Shown: positions 23,993-36,278, numbered from the stretch's first letter. The stretch is 64,000 nucleotides of DNA from Crotalaria pallida (GCA_037953625.1 CM075649.1:70897290-70961289); one strand, 5' to 3'. Numbers and translations: made by a program. The notes: generated from the sequence alone by a model not told the origin.

Positions 23993-24955
23993 TGATTTGG
24001 GTCTGATATATATACTTTTTGGACTTCATTTTATCCTCTTTTACTTTGATTTAGCTTGTTTTCATAGCAAACTTTTATTAGTTTTTAGGAATTTTAGTAG
24101 TTGTAGTTTCCCATGAACTTTTTGATCGTTTGTTCAGTGTTTCAGGTGATTTTGGAGCTCAATTGCGAAAAATAATTATGGAATTGGAAAGAGCATTCAA
24201 AGACCTTGAAATAGGAAAAAGAAAGGAGAAAATCGGAGTCGGAAGCAGGTCCACGCGCCTGGGGCGCATGGACGGGTGCGCCTGAGGCGCGCCAGTTGAA
24301 GAAACAACATCAGCAGCAGTGGCGCGCGCCTGGGGCGCGTTATCGCGTGCGCCTGGGGCGCGCGAGCATCAGAAAAAGCCCAATTGGGCCAAAACTTCAG
24401 AAATTGATTGGGATTCTACTTAGAGATAGTTTGTAATTATAAATTAGTGATTTAAAATTAGGTTAAGCAACCAATTCAGAGGAGAAAACAGAATTTAGAT
24501 TTGAAGAGGGAGATTGCATTGATTTGGAGCATTTAAAGATTGAAGGATTTGGGGTAATTTGTCTATGAATTTCCCTATTATGTCTTTTCTTCTTCATATT
24601 TCTATGTGTAACTAAAACCCTCGTGTTAGGAACAAGGTGAATTTGTATGGCGTAGCTTATTTCAATTTATGATTTAGGATTTTGCTGTTTTCAATTCATG
24701 CATTAATTGTGTTTTTATTATATACATAAACCTGATCAATTTATGTTTTGGATTTCTTAATTCGCAACGGGAGTTGGGATTTTGAATAGGCCATGCAATT
24801 AATGGTATAATCAGTCCAAAATATAGGGATATAATTGGATGATTATATGACTTTATAATTCCCTTGTGCTGAATAGATATTTTCTTATATTGTAATTTGT
24901 TGAGGGATCAACGATTAAATATATAGAAAATAAGGGTGATGTTAGAGACGTCTAA
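23993..24955 (+). repeat. element C left LTR, part 1
   Basis: First 963 bp of the LTR, interrupted by element B after TCTAA (24951-24955). Contains four copies of the palindrome GCGCC-TGR-GGCGC between 24253 and 24370. The intact counterpart around the B insertion point is at about 53750. Confidence 0.93.
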
Positions 24956-25193
24956 TGTAACATCCCAGATTTTTAACCCCTGATTAATAAAAGGATAATT
25001 ATAAAGCTCATTTATAATTAATCATTTTTATTCTTGGTTTCAAAGTAATTTATTATGAATGATGATATTAGAGAGTTTTAATATGAGAAAATAAGTATTT
25101 TGCACATTAATCCCTGTTTGGGACCTTGAAGTAATTTTAGAAAGATTTTGGAGGGAAAGAAAATAAAATTAATATTTTTCAAAAACTGGGCAA

Positions 25194-25363
25194 AATACTC
25201 GAGTGTTTTTGGGAGTACTCGAGTATTTTGGTCAGAGTTGACGAGTGAGTGCGTTTGGTGAGTCACCACCAACGAGTCACCGCCGTTTGACACGAAATCG
25301 AGCCTTCAACACGTCCATGGCTTTCGTGTCGAGCTGCATGAGCTCCATGAATGGCTATTTAAG
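25194..25363 (+). promoter_or_regulatory. element B LTR promoter
   Basis: Two ACTCGAGT palindromes (25196-25225), then the 11-bp palindrome GGTGAGTCACC at 25257-25267 (contains the bZIP GCN4/AP-1 type core TGAGTCA), then the TATA box TATTTAAG at 25356. The same order is present at 32833-33000 in the 3' LTR and, diverged, at 22538-22705 in LTR-A'. Initiation is expected about 30 bp downstream of the TATA box. Confidence 0.6.
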
Positions 25364-25849
25364 CCATGGTTGATGAATCAATCAACCCCTTTGCTCAATT
25401 CGTGAGTTTTGCTTGAGTTAGGGTTTCTGAATTGATTCAATCGATTCTCCCTCTCTGGGTTGATTCGAACTATAAATCATACACCATTGTGAAGCTCACA
25501 TTCAGGGCTTCACAAGTATACCAAGATTGTGAGCTGAGAGTTCGTAGTTTGAAAGAATCGAAGCTTGGAAGTTGGAGTCCGTTTGCTGTGTAAGGTTTCC
25601 TGGAGCTTACTTTGGAGCTCGATTTTGGTAAGCTCAGGCAACCTTTCCATGTAAATCTTCTTTCTTTAGCTAGTACGTATTGTAGAGAGTTTATAGAGAC
25701 TAATTTCCCCAATTTTCATGGCTGTTTCATGCATCAACCAATTCAATCTTGGTGCTCTGCTGAAACTGCTCTGTTTCAGTGTGGAGTTTGGGGGATTCAA
25801 CTTGGAAGCTAAATTTTGGGTAAAGTCTCTGTTGATTCACGTCTAAGAG

Positions 25850-27434
25850 GTAAGGGGGAAGCTCTCTATTCACTAGATAGAGTTTAAATTGCAGACATTT
25901 GATTAGAGAGCCACCAAGAGGCTCTATGGGCTTAGTTTGAATAGGGAAATTGGTTTGGAGACCAACCTGCACTCTAAAATTGTTCTGAGCAAGTTATATA
26001 TGTTGCATGTGAGCTATATGCAAGTTGTTTTCATGTCAAAAGTGTGTGGAACTGAATTTGGTATATTAAGTTGTTGAAAATGTGTTTTTATGCAAAATTG
26101 TTGCTCAGATTCAATTCAGTGTAATAAGTTGTTGTTTTTGTGTTTGAACATGTTTAATATGTATAATGTAAGCTCTTTTGATCATTGGATTGGATTAGAA
26201 TTGGCTAGAATTGGAAATGGTATGTTAAAATGCAAATTTCAGTGTTATCTGTCTGAAAACACTCGAGTATTGGGGATTGATACTCGAGTACTTGACCAAA
26301 ACTGAAACATGAATTTCTGGAAAATAAAGAATACTCGAGTATCCTGAAGAGAACTCGAGTAATTTGGTAACAAATGAAGAACACTCGAGTAATCATAAGA
26401 ACACTCGAGTAATTTGGTTAAATCTGAGGAACACTCGAGTGACTATGTAAAACACTCGAGTATTTTGGTGAAAACTGAAACATGAATTTCTGGAAAATGA
26501 AGAACACCCGAGTAGTTTTACCTAGAATATTAGAAATATCATTTCCAATCCTAGACCAATTGGTTAATACTTAAATGACAATAATCCAATCGATCTAAGA
26601 CTTAAAGGAAATTGATTTATGAGATGAGTATTCCGTTTGGATGACGGGACGTTGCTCGGGTGGCACGTCATAACGTTGCTCGGGTGGCCCGTTATGTAGT
26701 ATCAATTGAGGTAGACCGATCAATTTCTTTAAGTTAAGAGCTTGAGTGCCGGATTGTTTACTCATGTTCGGATGACCTGAGTAGGACCTCTGGAATTGCT
26801 AAGAGTTGCTACTAGCTCGATGACAGATTAAGGAGGATAATGTGGGCAGTATGTGGTATACTATTGATTGAATGTTTCAACGGTGTGTTGCACACAAGTG
26901 GTAAGGTTTACGTCCGTAGGCGACGTGACGTCCATCAGACATGGTGACGTTGTTTATCACCTCTGTTGTGTATCACAAGTGATAAGGTTTACGTCCGTAG
27001 GCGACGTGACGTTCATCAGAGGTGGTGACGTTTTTTATCACACCCGTTGTATGTTGAAAAGTGATAGGTTTGCGTCCTTGGGTGACGTGACGTTCACCAG
27101 GTAGTGTGATGTTTTTATCACTTCTGAGCTAGTACGTCGTACGTTTTGGTAACGTATTCGTGATTTGGGGATGCTCTGTTGTGCTGAATTGACGTCTGTG
27201 AGGACATTAGAGAGGGAAATCTCAGGAAAAGAAGAATGTCAGGCATCATACCCTTAATAAGGTTAAGGTTTGATATTAAGAATGAGTATGAACATCTTAT
27301 TTGCATTAAGTGTTTTCTAAGTGTTAACCATGGCTGTTAACTGTTTTGGGGTTATCTGTGCATAATCATGTTACTTCAACATTTATGCTCTATTGATTAT
27401 GTGTATAGATTTGCTTACCCCTATGCCCTTGTAG
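25850..27434 (+). other. predicted leader intron inside the element B LTR
   Basis: Donor AAGAG/GTAAGGGGG at 25850; acceptor CCCTATGCCCTTGTAG/GTG ending at 27434 after a pyrimidine-rich tract. Both sites are conserved in LTR-A' (donor 23188, acceptor 54756) although much of the sequence between has diverged, and in the 3' LTR (33487-35071). Splicing is inferred from sequence only. Confidence 0.45.
26896..27122 (+). repeat. three tandem 81-bp TGACGT repeats in the element B LTR
   Basis: Units start near 26896, 26977 and 27059. Each contains GTTTACGTCC or GTTTGCGTCC, then GACGTGACGT and a TTTATCAC end. TGACGT is the core of as-1/CRE-type bZIP sites. Repeated in the 3' LTR at about 34533-34759. 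Confidence 0.75.
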
Positions 27435-27437
27435 GTG

Positions 27438-27984
27438 ATGTCAAGTTACATCGCTTGCATCGAGATCCGTCCACTTCTTAGTGGCACATGGATCTGCGAG
27501 GATTGCCGAGTGGGGTTTGAGGGTGAGGTAGTGGTTACCTCTTATCACCCTAACCCACTGGTTCGGTTACATCCTCGTAGGTTTAGGATTCCCATCATAT
27601 ACATTATGCCTGTACCAACTTTTTATACTTATCATGGATCAACTCCCATTCGACCAGCTCGCTTGTAACACAGTTTTTAATTCGGACTTACCCGCTCATA
27701 CCCTTTTTTCTTTTAGAGTCATTCGAGAGGAGACTCTCCCATCTATTTCAAGGAGTTATATTAAGGTCACGTCTTCATCAGACCTTGTACCCAGTGGTAG
27801 GGTACCTACTCCTTCAAATAAGATCAAGGAGGATCCTATCGAAGACGAGAGCGGAGGCGAGCCTGTCGTTCATTCTATCGGGAGTCAATGGAAAGGAACG
27901 ATAATTCCTAAGTACATGCATAAGGTAAATGATGAGAATCAGGGATCCGGTGTGATGGTTGCTGTGGAGGAGATTTGCTGCTGA
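27438..27984 (+). pseudogene. LTR-encoded ORF remnant (element B, 5' LTR)
   Basis: Begins with an ATG three bases after the predicted splice acceptor. The first 76 codons match the longer ORF at 54760-55230 in LTR-A' (shared YIACIEIRPL, FEGEV, YHPNPL, RRFRIPIIY), then a TAA follows at 27666. The remainder of the similarity (PSGRVPTPS, EDESGGEPVVHS) continues in a second frame at 27634-27984, so one frameshift separates the parts. No known domain was recognised. The protein would be rich in proline, arginine and acidic residues. Confidence 0.5.
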
Positions 27985-28651
27985 TGATGATGTTGAACGA
28001 TGATTGTTGTTACTTCTTGGAGACTTCTACTACTACTGCTGCTACCAGTGCTATGAGACCAGCTTTGGGGTTTTGATACTGTGGTTATGGGGATATTCCT
28101 TTTAAAAACTCTGGAGTTATGGTCTATTTCGATGTTCATATATTTACATAGCCTTATGGACTTGTTCTGGGATTTTGGAGTTCTTTATCGCTGGACTATG
28201 TATTACGTATCTTTTGGTATATATATATATATAAGATCCATGTTTATATTATAGTTTATTACATAGTCCTGTTAATTCCGCTTACTCTGATTTTGATTGG
28301 ACAAAAGAATTCGGCTATGACATTTTGAAATGGTATCAGTTGGTTAGATGAAAAACTGGATGGCATTACTTAAGTTTTGTTATACGAAATTCTATCTTCA
28401 AAAAGGATGCCATCTAAGATTTGCAAAACTATTTTCTGAGCAAAGCAAATGTCGAAGTCGTTTCAAAAAGTAATATGTAAATTATTCTCCAAATATCCTA
28501 TGCTTTGGTTTGTGCACCCGACTTTTTAGAAACTAAAAAGGAAAAATTTTAAATCCAGTATTTTCTAACAACTCAACAAGTCCATATATACTCAAGTTAT
28601 ATCATTTATTTGTATTAATTACTTGGGTTATTTTGAGGGTGTCACACTGAG

Positions 28652-28663
28652 TGGTATCAGAGC
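28652..28663 (+). other. element B primer-binding site
   Basis: TGGTATCAGAGC, five bases after the 5' LTR, complementary to initiator-Met tRNA. Confidence 0.93.
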
Positions 28664-28903
28664 AAAAGTCAGATCCTGTAGTAGTGGAAGTAGCTCCAGA
28701 AAGGCAGTCATCAACATCAAGCAGGTATCCACAGGGCATACTTATTGTTTGGAATACTAGTATCTTGCTCGAATTGAGCAATTGATATAATATAGAAATT
28801 GAATACAATGTTGAAAGCTATTGTTAGAACCTTAGTATAGATTGTGGGGAGAATGTTTTTGTAGTTCATCATACGTGACCATAAGTTATAGCGCAGGTCT
28901 ATT

Positions 28904-30215
28904 ATGACGACTAGAAACCAAAATCGCACCGACGCGATATTAGAAAGAATCACCGTGGTGTTGGAATCTATGCATCAATGGCAACAACAACAATCTCAAC
29001 AACCACCCTACCAATATAGTGTTGGTAATTCTGAAGCCAAGAGTTTGGCGGATTTTAGAAGTTGTAATCCACCTAAGTTCGAAGGAGGGTTTAAGCCTGA
29101 GGAGGCTAATAAGTGGATTCGTACTATGGATAAGATCTTTAGAACATTAGACTGCACTGAGGCTCAGAAGGTGGCGTATGCAGTTTATATGTTAGAGGAC
29201 GAGGCTGAGAACTGGTGGAATCACACAGTTCAGCTTCTGCACTATGAAGGAAGGGATATAATTGGGATGTATTTATGGAGAAGTTTCTCAATAAATACTT
29301 CCCGGAAGACTTAAGAAGGAAGAAGGAAATTGAGTTTCTGCAATTAAAGCAAGGAGACATGAGTGTGGGTGAGTACGCGGCTAAGTTCGAGGAACTGATG
29401 AAGTACTCTCCATACTATCAAAACAATCTTGATGAGAGGAGCAAATGCATCAAGTTTGAAGGTGGTCTGAGACCCGAACTGAAATCCGTTAGAAGATTCA
29501 AAGTTTTTCTACGTCAGTAGATAAGTGTCGAATGTATGAGGATGATAAGAAGGCTGAAGTATTGGCTGATCAGACAAAGAGTAACCAGCAGAATTATGGA
29601 CCACAAAGAAAGAAAAGATTTGATCTTCGGAATAAGGGTCCATATTGTGAACAAAACCGAGGCAAAGGAAGAGCTAAAGTTATGGATGGAGTTAAGCCTC
29701 GCAGTAATGCCCCTTACTGTGAGAAGTGTAAGCATCATCATTATGGAAGGATCTGTTGGGCAACGAGTAATTGCTTCAATTGTGGAAAGCAGGGTCATGT
29801 TGCACGTTATTGCAGAAAACCTGTGAAAAGTAACCACATCCGACTTGCTAGAAAACCTAAGACTCAAGGCAAAGTGTTTACTCGGAATGGAGTAGAAGCT
29901 AATCAATCTCCTGATCTCGTGCAAGGTAACCATTTATTTTAAAACCAACTTTGCATGGTTGTGTCCGATTCGGGAGTTACCCATTCTTTTGTTCAATTTA
30001 TATATGTGTAAGTAGGTTGAAGTCAAATTTCCCTAACTGTTTTAAAATTTGAGACCCCATGAAACTACCCAAATTTGTTTCTAAAAGTTTGTTTAGATTA
30101 TAGTGTCGAGATATTTGATCGAGGCACTAAGTTAAATTCGATCTATTATCCTTTGTCCCATTTGAATGTGATTTTGGGAAAAGATTGATCGAATCCTATT
30201 GTTAAGTGGACTTTC
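28904..30215 (+). pseudogene. element B gag with protease remnant
   Basis: Gag begins MTTRNQNRTDAILERI and contains a Retrotrans_gag core (PPKFEGGFKPEEANKWI; FLNKYFPEDLRRKKE; GEYAAKFEELMKYSP), a basic linker and one CCHC knuckle (CFNCGKQGHVARYC, near 29770-29810). The frame is broken near 29290, where the second part resumes in another frame, and again at the TAG near 29518. After 29942 a protease trace remains: a DSG-like triad around 29970 and an ILGKD-like stretch near 30170. Nothing recognisable as RT, RNase H or integrase follows. The gag is similar in layout to that of element D (58067). Confidence 0.82.
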
Positions 30216-32592
30216 TAAAGTCAAAAATCTTCAACCAAGATAACCCAGGAGAAGTAGTCTTCTACATGAAATAAGAAGAACAACAAGAACTTTCAGTCAT
30301 TGAAGGGAAGAATAGCATTTCCTCCTGTGCTACCCTACTCGATTCACGCCAAAGTATTGGAGCATATTTTCATGCGTCGAGGCCATGACTTGAAAGGAGG
30401 TAACTTTAAGAAAGGAAGGTAGATGAGTATGCATCAAAGGGATTGAATACACAAGGTGATACACTTGGCACATGACTTGAGTTTTGCAACGATCAAGGTT
30501 GCTTTGAGGGCTCGAGGCCTTTTTCCCGTGTCACTACGCTTTAAGTGTTAATGACCCTGGAGAATCGAAGTAATTATTCAGCCGAGAGGAGGAGTTGAAC
30601 AAGGGACAACGTTGACGGACAGTATTTTAAAAGCTCATGACCGGAGACTCTGTCGTCATTACGACAATGCAAATGAGGAAGCAAACACAAGGGGCTGAAA
30701 GGCGATTCATGTGAACTCTATGGAGTTTAAGGAAGTGGTTTTAAGAAGTCTAATAAATTCGAGCTTGGAGATACAAGTAGACCGACGAGAAGTAAGGAGG
30801 GGAGGTTGCAAATCACAATAGAATTCCTAACTCGAATTCGTGAATTGCAACAAAGAACCGAAGAAGTAAGGACCAATAAGAGATTGATTTCGAAAGGGAA
30901 GAAACCTATGTTCCATAGGGGATATTTCAAGGGTAAAAATTTGGATCCCAGACGATTTGGAAGTTGAAGGTTAGTTATGGGATTAAGCAAAATGGATGAG
31001 TAAAGGTTAAACCACTTATACGATAAATGATGAAACTAAGACATAGTGGAACTATGTAAATTTGATATTGAAAGCAAAGGATTGGCATGACACTTGGGAA
31101 TTACTCAAGGATGAAATTTTTGAAAGATTAGAGAAAGGAGATTAAATTGTTGGAAATAAGGTAGGGCAATATGAATCTCGGGGAAAACGTTGCCAAGTTC
31201 AAAGGATCGGAGAAGTATGTTTCGTTGCAATTTTGATAGAAGATTCAAACATGCGGAGTCCGAAAAGAATTATGGTTGAACTTCAAACCAGCTGTCAATC
31301 ATTGAGGAATAGAGGATTCCTGACATTAGCAAGCATGTGTAGAATTGGTATGGATAATGAGGAAAGCACATGAATCTTATAAGCACGGGAAGCTTATGAG
31401 TGAATCAATTATGGGGATCGGAATTTCATAAGGAATTAAGGAAACCTCCATCGCATGAAAGTAACTGAAAAGCCGATGGAAAGAAATTATTTGAGAAGGT
31501 AAGGTGCATCACCATGGATTGAATAGTGATGAACGGAAAGGAATATTTGATTTCGGTCACAAGAAAATGAAGTCTTATTCGCCGGATTGCTTGAAGGAGA
31601 AATACGAGAAGGGAATGGTCAACTAGCAAATCATGAATGGGAGAGTTTTCCATCCTGTTAGGATGCGTGATTAGATTCGGAGATAGGTAGTCTGAGTTAT
31701 CCCTTTGTCGATTCGAATTAATGTGGCCAAATGCTTTCGACTGCGTTAATTAAATCGTTTTGTAATTGGTATATCTGAACAAGACTTTAACTTGAATTTT
31801 TGTGATCAGAACCCTTATCACAATTGGATGTGATAAATGTCTTTGGGCACTAGAGAAAGAGGAAGATCAGTTAAGACTAGAGAGATTAAGAACCACCGGG
31901 ATAGGACAAATATTTGTTTCCCCAACGGAAGTTTCTCTAGAACTTGGCTATCTGAATAAGTCTGATAGTGACAATAATACTCTTAATCTTTAAGTTCATC
32001 TAACTTAAAGGTAAATCGTATAGTCTTTCTTGAGAAAGATTATATCTGAAAGGGATGATTTCATTACTGATAGTTTAAATATTAGGACTGATCACCCTGA
32101 TGTTTACAACTATTAAGAAATGAAGTCATACGAATATTTCCCTACTCGTGCCGAGTGATCAGAGTATGCAACGGGACGAGGTTTTTCCTTAAAAAGATCT
32201 TTGGAAAATGTTTTAATTGAGGAGTATATATATATATATATATTTTAAAGGTATTATTCGAAAAGTTTTTAGTCAAAAGATTTCATTTGAAGGAATTACA
32301 AGATAATTTTGAGGAAATTTAAGACAAACCCTTTTATGAGAAAAAGGGATTGAAATATGCTTTTGAAAGCAAAAGGTGTTATTTGAGAAAAGTTTATTTG
32401 AAATAGTATGTACAACATTTTAAGCATGAGAATTTGAAGAAGTATAAGAAAAATCCTTTTAAGTGGGGAAGGGCTCTCCCAAATTATATTTTGAAAATGT
32501 ATAACACCCGAACAATTTTTTGTGTAACTTTGGAAATTGTAGAATTTTCAAGAAGAATTTCGGGGTCGAAATTCCTTTTAAGTGGGGAAGAG
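30216..32592 (+). other. element B non-coding internal region
   Basis: About 2.4 kb with no pol motif (no YVDD- or FIDD-type box, no integrase zinc domain) and only short random frames. A (TA)n microsatellite lies near 32225-32243. The segment ends with GGGGTCGAAATTCC and AAGTGGGGAAGAG against the 3' LTR, the likely polypurine tract. Confidence 0.7.
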
Positions 32593-35500
32593 TGTAACAT
32601 CCCAGATTTTTAACCCCTGATTAATAAAAGGATAATTATAAAGCTCATTTATAATTAATCATTTTTATTCTTGGTTTCAAAGTAATTTATTATGAATGAT
32701 GATATTAGAGAGTTTTAATGTGAGAAAATAAGTATTTTGAACATTAATCCTTGTTTGGGTCCTTGAAGTAATTTTAGAAAGATTTTGGAGGGAAAGAAAA
32801 TAAAATTAATATTTTTCAAAAACTGGGCAAAATACTCGAGTGTTTTTGGGAGTACTCGAGTATTTTGGTCAGAGTTGACGAGTGAGTGCGTTTGGTGAGT
32901 CACCACCAACGAGTCACCGCCGTTTGACACGAAATCGAGCCTTCAACACGTCCATGGCTTTCGTGTCGAGCTGCATGAGCTCCATGAATGGCTATTTAAG
33001 CCATGGTTGATGAATTAATCAACCCCTTTGCTCAATTCGTGAGTTTTGCTTGAGTTAGGGTTTCTGAATTGATTCAATCGATTCTCCCTCTCTGGGTTGA
33101 TTCGAACTATAAATCATACACCATTGTGAAGCTCACATTCAGGGCTTCACAAGTATACCAAGATTGTGAGCTGAGAGTTCGTAGTTTGAAAGAATCGAAG
33201 CTTCGAAGTTGGAGTCCGTTTGCTGTGTAAGGTTTCCTGGAGCTTACTTTGGAGCTCGATTTTGGTAAGCTCTGGAAACCTTTCCATGTAAATCTTCTTT
33301 CTTTAGCTAGTACGTATTGTAGAGAGTTTATAGAGACTAATTTCCCCAATTTTCATGGTTGTTTCATGCATCAACCAATTCAATCTTGGTGCTCTGCTGA
33401 AACTGCTCTGTTTCAGTGTGGAGTTTGGGGGATTCAACTTGGAAGCTAAATTTTGGGTAAAGTCTCTGTTGATTCACGTCTAAGAGGTAAGGGGGAAGCT
33501 CTCTATTCACTAGATAGAGTTTAAATTGCAGACATTTGATTAGAGAGCCACCAAGAGGCTCTAAGGGCTTAGTTTGAATAGGGAAATTGGTTTGGAGACC
33601 AACCTGCACTCTAAAATTGTTCTGAGCAAGTTATATATGTTGCATGTGAGCTATATGTAAGTTGTTTTCATGTCAAAAGTGTGTGGAACTGAATTTGGTA
33701 TGTTAAGTTGTTGAAAATGTGTTTTTATGCAAAATTGTTGCTCAGATTCAATTCAGTGTAATAAGTTGTTGTTTTTGTGTTGGAACATGTTTAATATGTA
33801 TAATGTAAGCTCTTTTGATCATTGGATTGGATTAGAATTGGCTAGAATTGGAAATGGTATGTTAAAATGCAAATTACAGTGTTATCTGTCTGAAAACACT
33901 CGAGTATTGGGGATTGATACTCGAGTATTCGACCAAAACTGAAACATGAATTTCTGGAAAATAAAGAATACTCGAGTATCCTGAAGAGAACTCGAGTAAT
34001 TTGGTAACAAATGAAGAACACTCGAGTAATCATAAGAACACTCGAGTAATTTGGTAAAATCTGAGGAACACTCGAGTGACTATGTAAAACACTCGAGTAT
34101 TTTGGTGAAAACTGAAACATGAATTTCTGGAAAATGAAGAACACCCGAGTAGTTTTACCTAGAATATTAGAAATATCATTTCCAATCCTAGACCATTTGG
34201 TTAATACTTAAATGACAATAATCCAATCGATCTAAGACTTAAAGGAAATTGATTTATGAGATGAGTATTCCGTTTGGATGACGGGACGTTGCTCGGGTGG
34301 CACGTCATAACGTTGCTCGGGTGGCCCGTTATGTAGTATCAATTGAGGTAGACCGATCAATTTCTTTAAGTTAAGAGCTTGAGTGCCGGATTGTTTACTC
34401 ATGTTCGGATGACCTAAGTAGGACCTCTGGAATTGCTAAGAGTTGCTACTAGCTCGATGACACATTAAGGAGGATAATGTGGGCAATATGTGGTATACTG
34501 TTGATTGAATGTTTCAACGGTGTGTTGCACACAAGTGGTAAGGTTTACGTCCGTAGGCGACGTGACGTCCATCAGACATGGTGACGTTGTTTATCACCTC
34601 TGTTGTGTATCACAAGTGATAAGGTTTACGTCCGTAGGCGACGTGACGTTCATCAGAGGTGGTGACGTTTTTTATCACACCCGTTGTATGGTGAAAAGTG
34701 ATAGGTTTGCGTCCTTGGGTGACGTGACGTTCACCAGGTAGTGTGACGTTTTTATCACTTCCGAGCTAGTACGTCGTACGTTTTGGTAACGTATTCGTGA
34801 TTTGGGGATGCACTGTTGTGCTGAATTGACGTCTGTGAGGACATTAGAGAGGGAAATCTCAGGAAAAGAAGAATGTCAGGCATCATACCCTTAATAAGGT
34901 TAAGGTTTGATATTAAGAATGAGTATGAACATCTTATTTGCATTAAGTGTTTTCTAAGTGTTAACCATGGCTGTTAACTGTTTTGGGGTTATCTGTGCAT
35001 AATCATGTTACTTCAACATTTATGCTCTATTGATTATGTGTATAGATTTGCTTACCCCTATGCCCTTGTAGGTGATGTCAAGTTACATCGCTTGCATCGA
35101 GATCCGTCCACTTCTTAGTGGCACATGGATCTGCGAGGATTGTCGAGTGGGGTTTGAGGGTGAGGTAGTGGTTACCTCTTATCACCCTAACCCACTGGTT
35201 CGGTTACATCCTCGTAGGTTTAGGATTCCCATCATATACATTATGCATGTACCAACTTTTTATACTTATCATGGATCAACTCCCATTCGACCAGCTCGCT
35301 TGTAACACAGTTTTTAATTCGGACTTACCCGCTCATACCCTTTTTCTTTTAGAGTCATTCGAGAGGAGACTCTCCCATCTATTTCAAGGAGTTATATTAA
35401 GGTCACGTCTTCATCAGACCTTGTACCCAGTGGTAGGGTACCTACTCCTTCAAATAAGATGAAGGAGGATCCTATCGAAGACGAGAGCGGAGGCGAGCCT

Positions 35501-36278
35501 GTCGTTCATTCTATCGGGAGTCAATGGAAAGGAACGATAATTCCTAAGTACATGCATAAGGTAAATGATGAGAATCAGGGATCCGGTGTGATGGTTGCTG
35601 TGGAGGAGATTTGCTGCTGATGATGATGTTGAACGATGATTGCTGTTACTTCTTGGAGACTTCTACTACTACTGCTGCTACCAGTGCTATGAGACCAGCT
35701 TTGGGGTTTTGATACTGTGGTTATGGGGATATTCCTTTTGAAAACTCTAGAGTTATGGTCTATTTCGATGTTCATATATTTACATAGCCTTATGAACTTG
35801 TTCTGGGATTTTGGAGTTCTTTATCGCTGGACTATGTATTACGTATCTTTTGGTATATATATATAAGATCCATGTTTATATTATAGTTTATCACATAGTC
35901 CTGTTAATTCCGCTTACTCTGATTTTGATTGGACAAAAGAATTCGGCTATGACATTTTGAAATGGTATCAGTTGGTTAGATGAAAAACTGGATGGCATTA
36001 CTTAAGTTCTGTTATACGAAATTCTATCTTCAAAAAGGATGCCATCTAAGATTTGCAAAACTATTTTCTGAGCAAAGCAAATGTCGAAGTCGTTTCAAAA
36101 AGTAATATGTAAATTATTCTCCAAATATCCTATGCTTTGGTTTGTGCACCCGACTTTTTAGAAACTAAAAAGGAAAAATTTTAAATCCAGTATTTTCTAA
36201 CAACTCAACAAGTCCATATATACTCAAGTTATATCATTTATTTGTATTAATTACTTGGTTTATTTTGAGGGTGTCACA
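32593..36278 (+). repeat. element B 3' LTR
   Basis: 3686 bp, about 99% identical to 24956-28646 by eye, with a shorter (TA)n tract and a one-T deletion near 35345. It carries the same ten ACTCGAGT copies, TATA box, intron signals, 81-bp repeats and ORF remnant. Confidence 0.93.
35075..35621 (+). pseudogene. LTR-encoded ORF remnant (element B, 3' LTR)
   Basis: Counterpart of 27438-27984. The first 76 codons are nearly identical, then a TAA. The one-T deletion near 35345 shifts the downstream half relative to the 5' LTR copy, so this copy is more degraded. Confidence 0.45.

Larger units (their letters stand above)
24956..28646 (+). repeat. element B 5' LTR
   Basis: 3691 bp. It holds a U3 with two ACTCGAGT copies (about 25196-25225), the palindrome GGTGAGTCACC (25257-25267), a TATTTAAG TATA box at 25356-25363, a leader, a predicted intron, eight further ACTCGAGT copies (about 26265-26460), three 81-bp TGACGT-rich repeats, an ORF remnant and a short (TA)n tract near 28220. 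Confidence 0.93.
24956..36278 (+). mobile_element. element B, non-autonomous Ty3 (Tekay-like) retrotransposon with 3.7-kb LTRs
   Basis: 11323 bp with LTRs of 3691 and 3686 bp (TGTAACATCC...GGTGTCACA) and TSD TCTAA (24951-24955 and 36279-36283). The internal region is only 3946 bp: an initiator-Met PBS, a broken gag, a protease remnant, and about 2.4 kb with no recognisable pol. Gag motifs and LTR ends resemble those of element D, hence the Tekay-like assignment. About 36 substitutions were counted by eye between the LTRs (about 1%). The element sits in the left LTR of C. Confidence 0.93.

Noticed and set aside
28215..28235. (TA)n microsatellites near 28220, 32225 and 35860
   Set aside because: Ordinary short tandem repeats; length differs between LTR copies as expected from slippage.
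30216..32592. Possible host gene fragment in the element B internal region
   Set aside because: No long frame, no exon-like pattern and no recognisable protein similarity were found; it is treated as non-coding element sequence.
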